A stretch of DNA of 64,000 nt from Cheilinus undulatus (taxonomy: Eukaryota > Chordata > Actinopteri > Labriformes > Labridae), in NCBI RefSeq assembly GCF_018320785.1, contig NC_054881.1, positions 21,390,275-21,454,274 on the forward strand, written 5' to 3'. The notes under the pieces were generated by a model. The model did no database searches. It saw only the letters and a list, made by a program, of their open reading frames with translations, and had not been told where the DNA came from. The position numbers and the translations under genes were made by a program. Positions 44,050 through 53,695 of the stretch are shown here, one piece after another (position 1 is the first letter of the stretch; each line of letters opens with the position of its first letter).

Positions 44050-44064
44050 CCACCAGGGGGCGCC
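44050..44064 (+). promoter_or_regulatory. Canonical CTCF-type motif upstream of cimip2b
   Basis: CCACCAGGGGGCGCC is a perfect match to the CTCF core. It lies 450 bases upstream of the cimip2b ATG, in the spacer between two divergently transcribed genes. It is a sequence match only. Confidence 0.5.
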
Positions 44065-44513
44065 ATTACCCATCCTTTCTGAAATTTCAACATGTATTTT
44101 CTTAAACGTTCAGAAAACTTGTTTTAAGTACTCACCGTCTCTGTTATCTTCTTTTGTGTCATTTATTACAGAAAAACGTTTCGATTACGTTGCCCTTAAC
44201 GCTAAAATGATTAGTTAAAGTATTAAATATGTATAAAATATTAAATAAATATAAAATGATTTGTTTAGAGGTGATGTAGTTTGTGTCAAACAGCAGAAAC
44301 GCTCCTAAACTTTCCTTTACAGAACGTGAAAACCTAATCAGTAGCTTATGTTTGTAGTTACATAAGTGTGTTTGTACTCGAAGGAAAGTTTCGGTATATA
44401 CGTCAGTTTAATAACACTTGATTCCATCTCTATGTTTGTGTTTCTTTCTCTGTAGCAACCAGCAAACACCGAGCACAGGAAGTCGACCGTCATCTGTCCT
44501 GAGCGGGGTCAAC

Positions 44514-47500
44514 ATGGAGAAATACGCCACGAAATTTAGCTCACTTCTCATGACACCTGATCCACACTACATCCCGGGGTAAGTTCACGTCTCCTCTATC
44601 TCTGATGAATGATAGATGCATAAATAACTGTCAAATATTATTGCTGCACAAGGTTTAATGTCGACTGCTGATGAATTTAAATCATTACAGTGGCCTAAAT
44701 TGACACGAAATACGTAATATGAAGTGTTAAAACGAAAACATCGTCATTAAAAATGCTAAAAGACTGAATATCAGAGATTGTTTAAATATTTGGGTTGTTT
44801 GCATGTGTTATTGTTGCTGGGCAGTTTTATAGAACACTGTTCTTCTAATTTGTACACAAAGACAGTAATAAAATGCAACTTTCATTGCCATAATATGTTA
44901 TCAAAATGAGCAGAAATGATCTTTTCTTCCTTACATCAAACTTTTTTTTTTGCTCAGATTTTATTTTAAATCTCTAAAATTAAATTCATTAGACAGACCT
45001 CAGCTGTCTTAGCCCTTGACACATCCTAAAGGTGCATACTGTTACCTGTAAACATTTACTATCTTTAAATAAATAGTTCTGTTATTCTGTTTTTTAACCC
45101 TGCACAATGCCTTGAATGGCTTCATAACTAAACTTACCTTAGCCCACCTAACACTGTAAGTTAATAAAAAAGTGATGTATACCATAAAAATACACCCTAC
45201 CTACTCAAAAGCAATGCTCTTCAGCTACTGTTCCTCTATGTTGTTTTCAGGTTTACAGGATACTGCCCACAGCTCAAGTACAACATGGGGAAGTCTTATG
45301 GCGGGCTTACCCACCAGTTGCTTAGCAGTCCTGAGGCGAAACCCTCCGGACGTTGGGTCCTCACTGAGGGTCATGACCCACCTCCAGAGTCTGACAGTGC
45401 TCTGACACTAAAGATGATACTAGGATACACAGGTAGACATCATTCTCTTAAACAGGTGGAGTGAATAAAAGAGCTCAACATTGCACTGGAAAATAGTTCT
45501 GCCCTGGAGTCTGAAAAGCACTGAAACAAAATCGGGTGTATTTAAAGTTATGATGGATATAACTGAAATTTGGCACTAAACCTTTAAATGTGTGAGTTTT
45601 CATCTTCTACAATAGCACCATGAGACCCTGGAAACATGAGAATAATCCATCTCCACAACTGAATAATTAAGTATAACAGGCCAGAGAAGCCATTTTACAT
45701 CACTGCTGTCGATTTTCACACACATGTAAGTGTGTTTAAATACACAGTAAGCTGATTCTGAAACGAATCAAAAAGATAACAAATGATCAAAAGGTAATGA
45801 GTTGTGCTGCTGAGCTCTTCTCACCTCAGCTGTCTGCTTCTCATTTTAAATAGCAGACTCTGTTCAATAAAAACTACTCCACAAGGCATAACTTCTAAAC
45901 AGTAAACCACTGTTTTTCTTTCATGGATGAATTTCTCATAATGAACAAGCTAAAGATCACAAACATTAATACTCTTTCAACAGTGTTCCGGTTGTTTCTA
46001 TAAAATTGTCATTGCAAACATTTAAAACCACTTCAACGTGTTCTCTATGGTAAAAGGAGTAAAACTTTTTTTTTAAATGTCATGTTTTGTGAGCATCAAA
46101 ACATTAATTTTGTGACTTATTGCTGTTTCAGGCTTCATTCCAAAACAACAGAACTACTTTGCCAGCAGTTACTCTGAAACATGTCGTAAAGCGCTGACAG
46201 AGTTTTACCAGGAGAGATGTGCAAAGCTCAAACGACGATCGTCAGACCTGCCAGCTGTGGTCAGCTACCCCAGACAACAGTTTGCTGTAACCTCTTTTTC
46301 TCATTTAGACATGCTGACACGCTCCTCTGAATAGCTTCACTCGTGTTTAATTATCCATGGTGGGACTGTAGTGTCAGTTCACTGTAATATAATACAGCTT
46401 AAATGAAAGACTGAGAGGTAGAAGTGATATGATTTCACAGAACCAACTATAGATTTACTCATGATATCTCTGAGATTCACCTTAATTATTCTGGAGAAAC
46501 TTTTTCATGTAAGCTTTAATATATATATATTTTTTTTCAGAGACCAGGACTGCCTTTTACGCCAATCTCTGACAAAGTCTTCTCCTACAAGCCATCGAAG
46601 CCCTTCGCCCCCCTCGGACAACCTTATTTAATGGATGATGATGACCCGAACAAGTGCTTCATGTCAGGTACATCAAAAAGGAGATCTTTCCACTTTAATT
46701 TAGACATATTATTGTAAAGTTGTTTGGTATTTGTAAGTTTTGATGACACTTGTTTCCTTTTGAGATATCTACTGTGTACATACGTGTTCCACTGCTTCTA
46801 GCTCTTTTTGTCCCCATCTGCTCCTGATGGAAATATCTTACAACTAAGATGTTAAAAAAATCAAATTTTCACCTGCCAATAGCCACTGTCAGTACTGAGC
46901 AACTATTTTAATGTCAGTTTTGAGAGCTGTGAATGAAAACCACACTTTGTGCAAAGGGACTGACTAAAAAACAAACATGTTCAAAGTAATACCTTCACTC
47001 AAAACAGCTAGAGCAGGGGTTCTCAAACGACCTCAAACATAAAGGAAAATTTAAAAAATGTTAATAATAATAAAGGTGCAGAGGACCAGAGACCCCCATT
47101 GGGGTCTAAAGGGGGTTAAAGCATAGTTGAACATAGCCTTGCAAATTCAAGAATAGTCGTGTGCAGACTAACGTTTAAAGGTCACATATTTTACACTTTT
47201 AAGAAAAGTTGTTTTTTTTGGGGGCCTTTATTAGATAGCGGAGGACAGTGGATAGACTTGGAAACAGGGATGAGAGGGGGGAGAGACATGCAACAAAAGG
47301 CCATAGGCCGGACTCGAAACCGGGCCGCCCGCATACGTAGTGCTCACCTTAAACCACTCAACCATCTGCTCACCCAGGGCAAGTTCAGAGGCCCTCAAAA
47401 CGTGCCTGTGAAGTCTGTTGCTGAAAAACACTCCAGTATTGAATTTTTGCATGTCTAAACACCCCTCTGTTTCAGCCCTGCTTACTACGAGCTGTTTCTG

Positions 47501-48546
47501 TGTCTGTGGCTTTAAACTTTAATAAGCTGTCTGACTCCGCCCCTGACCCCGCCCCTCTCAGTAAATGGATGTGGCTTAATGGATGTGGCTCTCCTGATCT
47601 GAACTTTCTTCCAAGTGGGGGGGACCAACAGAACCGGGAGCGGTGCTAACTCCCCACATGACACTATGAGGGGAAAATCTGCGAACAGCTTGTTTCAGCA
47701 CACAGTTGCCAAAAGCTGTGGGGAGGGAATGGATTTTTCTGATCATCGGGGGGGATGCCTGAAAAAAGTGTATTTTGCATAATATGTGACCTTTAAAGGA
47801 TTTTTTTAAACAATACTTCGATTTCAGCAAAATTCTCACCGAATGACCATGTTCTTATTTTACATCTAAGTAATTTTATGCATAAATTTTTATTTAAAAT
47901 TAGCTAAAATATACAATCTGAAATCATTTAAAAATATTGTTTTTTTTTTCGGAAGGCATCACCTATTAGAGACATATTTCTAAAGTTCAGCAGCTACAAT
48001 GACAACTTGCTGGAAATGCAAACAAAAATATGAAAATGATACAAGAAAAAGGGTTGAAAAGGCCTTTAATGATCTTTTTTTTTTTTTTTTTTTTTTTAAG
48101 AATATTATAGAGAGAATCCTTGTGCTTATTTTTGTACCCTTTCCTTTGAGAACTCCAGCAGCTAACTGAGTGATGTTTTTCTAAAGGATTCACGGGACAT
48201 GTGCCGAAATCCCGCTTCCTTGTGGGTAAAGGTTACCCAGTCACAACCAACCAGGCACTGATCCAGTTTGGGGCACAGCAGCGGAGTGGCTGCACATCCC
48301 AGAGACAGGACGGTTCCACGACCACCATCTATCCATCAGACAGGGGGGTGATACCGTCATTCACAGGACACATTCCAGGTGTGTATCAGTGTCTGATAAA
48401 GGCTTCTGAATGACTTAACTGTGAGCTCAACTAACTTCATGCCTTTTACAGGATACAGGTTCATGTATGGACAATCATTTGGCCAGCTTTCACAGAATGC
48501 ACTGGAAAAGAGTGGGATCAAGAGGCTCCTTAAGGACAAATCATAA
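44514..48546 (+). CDS. cimip2b: Ciliary microtubule inner protein 2B (FAM166B)
   Basis: Exons 44,514-44,578, 45,251-45,432, 46,132-46,286, 46,541-46,667, 48,187-48,378 and 48,452-48,546 join in phase to 271 residues; human FAM166B has about 275. The protein has four spaced P-G/S-(F/Y)-x-G motifs: DPHYIPGFTGYCPQLKY, MILGYTGFIPKQQNYF, CFMSGFTGHVPKSRFL and SFTGHIPGYRFMYGQSFG. This is the repeated signature of CIMIP2/FAM166 proteins, which sit inside doublet microtubules of motile cilia. The run YLMDDDDPNKCFMSGFTG and NQALIQFG resemble FAM166B more than FAM166A, from memory. The third exon would hit an in-frame TAG at 46,332-46,334 if it ran past the donor GTAACC at 46,287, so that weak donor is inferred from the phase of the next exon. 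A splice acceptor-like CTCTGTAG at about 44,456 suggests an upstream non-coding exon. A TTAA-flanked element fills part of intron 4. Confidence 0.93.
47014..47135 (+). mobile_element. Fragment of a hAT-type element
   Basis: CAGGGGTTCTCAAAC at 47,014 is a typical hAT-class 5' end. Sequence with GACCCCCATTGGGGTCT follows near 47,092. No matching right end or duplication was found. Confidence 0.4.
47175..47796. mobile_element. TTAA-flanked MITE in cimip2b intron 4
   Basis: TTAA at 47,175-47,178 and 47,793-47,796 flanks the inverted ends AGGTCACATATT and AATATGTGACCT, a perfect 12-bp pair. Weaker pairing continues (ACACTTTT with AAAAGTGT). TTAA target duplications are characteristic of piggyBac-type elements. 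A SINE at 47,220-47,376 is inserted within it. Confidence 0.8.
47220..47376 (-). mobile_element. tRNA-derived SINE nested in a TTAA MITE
   Basis: On the minus strand it starts GAGCAGATGGTTGAGTGGTT (A-box region, like Ser/Leu tRNAs). It has GGTTTCGAGTCC (B box) about 50 bases later, then the body GCATGTCTCTCCCCCCTCTC and a 3' end near AATAAAGGCC. The apparent plus-strand frame at 47,159-47,458 is an artefact of it. Confidence 0.78.
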
Positions 48547-48553
48547 AATTATC

Positions 48554-48559
48554 AATAAA
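48554..48559 (+). terminator. cimip2b: Poly(A) signal of cimip2b
   Basis: AATAAA lies 8 bases after the stop codon. The 3' UTR would be very short if it is used. Confidence 0.6.
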
Positions 48560-48665
48560 ATGTTTGTTACTGGCAACATTTAGTTGTGACTCAAGCCTTG
48601 TTACTAGCAAGAGATTATACATTTTCATGAAACTAAAAGTTTGCTCAAACACATTCCTAGAAACC

Positions 48666-49075
48666 CCAGTTCCAAAAAAGTTAGGACATTGTGTAAAATT
48701 TGAATAAAACCTTGATTTTCAAATCCTTCCCAACCTATATTCATTCGAATACAACACAAAAACAAAATACTTAATGTTTAATCACTAAACAGATTCTGAA
48801 TTTGATCCCTGCAACATGTGACAAAATATTTGGACAGGAGCATGTTAACCACTGTTTCATCACATTTTCTTCTAGCACTCTGCAAGTGTCTGAAAACATT
48901 AACTGTTGAAGTATTGAAAGTGGAAATTTCCTTTTCTCGTTTGATATACATCTTAAGGTTCACAACATGCTGTCTGGGCTTTGTACTGTTATCAGTTAAA
49001 TAGTTGAAAAGAATTTGCAAATAACTGTATCCTGATGTATTTATATTTGACACAATATCCCACATTTTTAAAAAT
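48666..49075. mobile_element. GTTGGGACA-family transposon, short copy
   Basis: CCCCAGTTCCAAAAAAGTTA at 48,666 and, reversed near 49,075, sequence ending ACAATATCCCAC resemble the ends of the element at 36,024-37,035. The interior is non-coding. Confidence 0.5.
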
Positions 49076-49950
49076 GTTTTGTACCTTTCTTTGATAATAA
49101 CAAGAACAAGACATGTAAGTATGTTAAGTCTTTATTAACAGACTTTGATTGTCACCGGGCATTAGAGGAAGGGTTCAGAGAAAATGATGCTAGGTCGAAT
49201 CATTTCACAGACTTCACATTATTGCAGAACATTAAAATTCTCTATTTCACAAATGCAGAGAACGTCTTTTTGTTTGTTTTCCCTTCTCATCTACACACCA
49301 GTCTATCAAAATATACCTGACACATACTGAAATACCTGAAACAGCCAGCAGGTGGCTTATATTTGTGCAACTGCAAAACCTCACTGTACTGGAAGACATC
49401 CTACTGAGTTCAACAAACAATAAAACACTCTGTTTCAGTTTCAGAAATATACCAAAACCTAACTCTACCGCTATAAAAACATTCACAGAAAAATCACAAG
49501 ATCTACAAAGTACTACAGTATTGTTGTTTACTCATGCATCCACAGTAAATCCATGCTGCAAATTTTCTCAAGAAATCAAGTAATTGTCAATAAAACGTCA
49601 CTGACAGTCCACAAGGCTGGTGTGCAGAATATTTGGCACTGTTAAACGTGTATTGCTTCTTTTTTCCAGTCCAAACATTAAAAGGTACAGCTATGTGGAT
49701 ATTGACATGAGATACGAAAGGGTTTGCACCACAATAATGTCCCAACAGGCAACAGCAGGTCACATTTTAAGGTTGACTTTCATCTACAGGGAATACAAAG
49801 GAGAACAGGTAATAAAAGCACCTTACTTTTGGTTGTTCCAGAGTGAAGTTACGAGGAGAAACTGGTCCTGATGCATTGAGATAACTACTGGATAAGAGAT
49901 CAAGAACTGTTTATTTCTGAATGCATTCAGAAAGCTTGATCTCAGCTGAT

Positions 49951-51135
49951 TTAAAGCTCCTGTGAGGTCATTTGGGTTTGGTTGACTCTGGCGCCCCCTG
50001 TGGACAAAGTATACTTCTTATCTCTTTGCTGTTTTTACTTTGTACATGTTTAAAGGGAGATTATGACAATAATGCTAATCATGCTTAAACCAGGGGTGTC
50101 GAATTCAAGGCCAGGGGTCAAAAGTTGGCCCATGGTACAGTTAAACCCGGCCCGCAAGATCACATCATATTTTCATGATAACTGGCCTACTAGTATTAGA
50201 TCTGCAGAATTCCTGCAGTATAAAAATGCAAACTGAACCTGAAAGATTTAAAATATCCTGGTTAAATCATAATAATGTGAAAAAGTAGAGTAAAAATAAT
50301 TACATAAAAAATCAGGAATGTGGGAAAGAAAGTAATTTAAATTTAATTTCATATTTTCAATTTTGCATGTTACAATTACAACTTAAATGTATGATTTCGC
50401 CTTTTTATTTCATATTTTGACTAATTACTTCAAATTTTATCCCAGGTTTTGACCATTTCAACTCCTAATTTTGACTTTTAATCCCATATTTTCACCATTA
50501 AGACTCACAATTTAAAATTTTAACTCATCTTTTAACCTTTTAAACTCATGATTTTGTTTTATCTCATAATTTGACCCTAAAACGCATTATTTCTACTTTA
50601 CATCATATATATATGCCTTTTAAAAACACTATCCTGACTTTTAAAATAGTGTTTTACTTTTAACTGTTTTTAACTAATAATTTTGACTTCTTACCTCAGA
50701 TTTTGAGTCTTTAAACTTATCATTTTGCCTTATTTCGTCCCTCAAAATCATTTAACATCAGTGCTAAGTTTTGTTCTTTCCCCATTAATTATTACTGATG
50801 AAAATGAGGTTGATAGTTTAGGATTAAATGTTAACCATGTTCAGCCCTCAGGTTAGACCTGATTTTAGAATCTTGCCCCAGCTGTGATTTACTTTGACAC
50901 CCCTGCTTTAAACAGTGAATGGATCACTTATTGAGAATCTTTACTTTAAAAAGCAAGCTGTAAACTGTCTTTCTGACACCTACACTGCAGCATCAATTTC
51001 AAGCATTAAAACTTTATAGAAAGCATTAGATTTGTCCTGGATGGTCTCGTTGGCTTTGGTAGGTCATATAGCAGCATCAGTTTTAATTTCAGTCTGTTTC
51101 ATAACCAGTAAAAAAAACACCCACAGGAGCTTTAA
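49951..51135. mobile_element. TTAA-flanked MITE containing a hAT-type MITE
   Basis: TTAA at 49,951-49,954 and 51,132-51,135 flanks AGCTCCTGTG and its reverse complement CACAGGAGCT. A diverged left end of the same family starts near 52,730 (TTAAAGCTCTTGT). The hAT-type element at 50,091-50,905 lies inside, so it inserted later. The outer part contains the GGCGCCCCCTGTGG box at 49,990-50,003. Confidence 0.75.
50091..50905. mobile_element. hAT-type MITE (815 bp)
   Basis: The ends are CAGGGGTGTCGAA (50,091) and, reversed from 50,905, CAGGGGTGTCAAA. Flanking GCTTAAAC and CTTTAAAC agree at 6 of 8, so the duplication has decayed or the border is one base off. The interior is made of many TTTTGACT and CATATTTT-like units with no coding capacity. 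Confidence 0.78.
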
Positions 51136-53695
51136 GCACAAATTACCACAGTACACAGACCAAACAACAACCAGGAGGTATTTTTTAGATCAGGATTCAG
51201 ACACACTAGGAGCCGGTTGCAGCAGCTGTTCAAAATTTAAAATTAAGCCAAGCTATGAAGGTTTGTTATTCAAGATATCAGCTCATTTTACACTAAAGTC
51301 CAGTTCAGACCAAGGATTTGCAACGCTACAAGACTGAGAGCGTCACAGAGGACAGTTAAAGCAAAGGGAATGACGCCATTGCAGCTTGAATCAGGCCGAC
51401 TGATGTAGTCACCTGTAGAATCATCAACAACTGCTTTTTGATATTTCTAGCAGACTTTTCATATGGTAACTTTAGCCTGATAAACATTCCTGTCCCCTCC
51501 ATCAGCTGTACACATACAGACAGGTTGCATGGCACTATACAAGTTAATACAATACATGAGAAATTATGTAGTGGCTAAATTTGTTAGTAGAGAAGGTATA
51601 GTTTTCAGCAGATGTCTTAGACTAAGCTAGCAAAGCATTTTTGTGTTTATACTCTGAATTTTTAAAGTATTTCTATCTTGTCATACATATAATCCTATGG
51701 CTAGCCTGCATGGGCTTACATAACACCAATCATTTCACTTATCCAGAATCAGAGTGCATAGAAGGTCTGTTTGTTGGAACAAAAGAGGAAAATGAAGGCA
51801 AACTAAACACTATTTAAACAAAGTATCTTGTCTCCTTTTCCAGGCTTCTGAAAAAAAAATCAGCAAGCCTAACATTTAAACTGCCATTCCAGTTTTTGCT
51901 GCAATATTTTAGGAGTTTTTGTGCCTTGAACTTGGATAGTAGACACTTGGTTTGGGGATGTTTCTAGAAAATCTCTGTTTGAAGGGCCATGCACCTTTAG
52001 CATTTCACCTTAAAGAACCAACACAGTAATAAAAAAATATGCATATTGTCATTTAATACGTGCTTGTTTAACCTAAATGAAAATGACTTTTCAGTGTTTA
52101 TTTAGTGCTGCCTAAATATTTGTTTACATTTGACTGGTCTATCTGAAGGATTATTACCACCTTCATATCACCAAAGTTATCAGAAGCTTTAGTTAAGTCC
52201 ATAGGAAAGTCTAGAGATTTATGGATTCATGAAAAGTGCATAAATACCACTGAGATCTTCATTAGAGCACTCATGGACTTAATCATTTCACAATGGGACA
52301 TCACTCAGCATTCACACATTTCCAAGAATCGCAATTCAATATCCACGGGCCTGTAAGTGTGGAGTTTGGGATTCAGGCTTAAACCAGCTAATTAGCCACC
52401 CTCGTTCATTCTGAAACACATGTAGAACCCTGGACATGGATCCCCTTATGTTTGCATAAGAAATATTTACTAAGACATGCTTAGATTGAATAGTTTCACT
52501 GAACTTTAAGTTGTCTTTGGCAGCTGTGCTACTGCATGTGATGCTACGGATCCTTCCTTCTATGTAACAGCCTTTTCCTTAAGTTTTATGCTGCAACCTG
52601 GTTCCTTTTTAACGTCCATAGTTACTGAGATCACTGGAAAGACAAACAAAGATACCACAGTCTTGATGTACAGAACTCAGGCTTTAGTTTAAACCAGGAC
52701 ATCCCACCTCTCTCTCTTTCTCTGGACATTTAAAGCTCTTGTTAGGAACATTTAGTTTGTGTGGTTTATGGCGCCCCTTGTGGACAGAGTGATATGTCTT
52801 TGCTGATCTTGTCCTGTACAAGAATAAGAAGTGTTTTCTCATTTTAAAAATCTTTTTCTACTTTCTTTTTGCAGTAAAAAGTCTCACTAACATTGATTAT
52901 GTGCCATGGAAAATGTAAATAAAGCTATTGCCTAATCTGACTCCTACCCTGTGACAGCTGTTTCAGACATTAGAAGTAACATCAGAGAGATTATAAATGT
53001 TGCTGATGGTCTTATTTGTTTTAGAGGTTATGTAGAGGCATGGGTATGAATTTCTGTCTTTGTGTATGCAGTTAAAAACTCCTCACAGGAGTTAAAAACT
53101 CATCATGCTCCTCATCCTTTAAAAGTCAAGGTATAGATGTAGCAAAATTGATTTAGAATGATGGAAAGCAAGCAAGGGCCCTTAACACTTAAGGCCTTTC
53201 CACACCAGACGTGTTTTGCACATATGTTTTTTTTTTTTTTTTTTTTTTACCTGTATTCTATCAATGCAAGCTTTTACACCAGCATTGCTGCTATACAGGG
53301 ACCAGAAGGAAAAAAATACAAATGCTTCTTATTTATTTGCTGTTCTTATGTATTTCTGTTTACCAGTAAACAGTGCAGACCTTCATGGCGGGAGTGTTTT
53401 GCAGAATGTACATAATTTGAATTGAAAATCTTGTTGCTCCTGGTGTGAATAGACGGGCACAACAAGTTCAAAAATTCCACTCTGAATTATTCAAAATTTC
53501 ATGCCATTTATTCGCATCTTCCTTGGTGTGCAAAAGCCTTCAGTGATAAGCTTGTTCAATGACTACGAGCCACGGCCAACATCATTGCTCCTGTATTTTA
53601 TGTGCTTTCTGATCAGTGATGAGCACAGTTTTCATGCATTAAGGACTTCTTCTTGTTAGTACAATATAAAGGCAAACCCACAGGGGTGTTTCTTT
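51136..53695. other. Convergent intergenic DNA / 3' UTR of the RUSC2-like gene
   Basis: No coding sequence seen on either strand, including no SH3-like exon on the minus strand. AATAAA on the minus strand at 53,507-53,512 is a candidate poly(A) signal about 185 bases past the RUSC2-like stop. A truncated TTAA-type repeat is at 52,730-52,830 and a poly-T run at about 53,228-53,248. Confidence 0.45.

Noticed and set aside
47159-47458. 99-residue plus-strand frame in cimip2b intron 4
   Set aside because: Covers the reverse of a tRNA-derived SINE inside a MITE; not coding.
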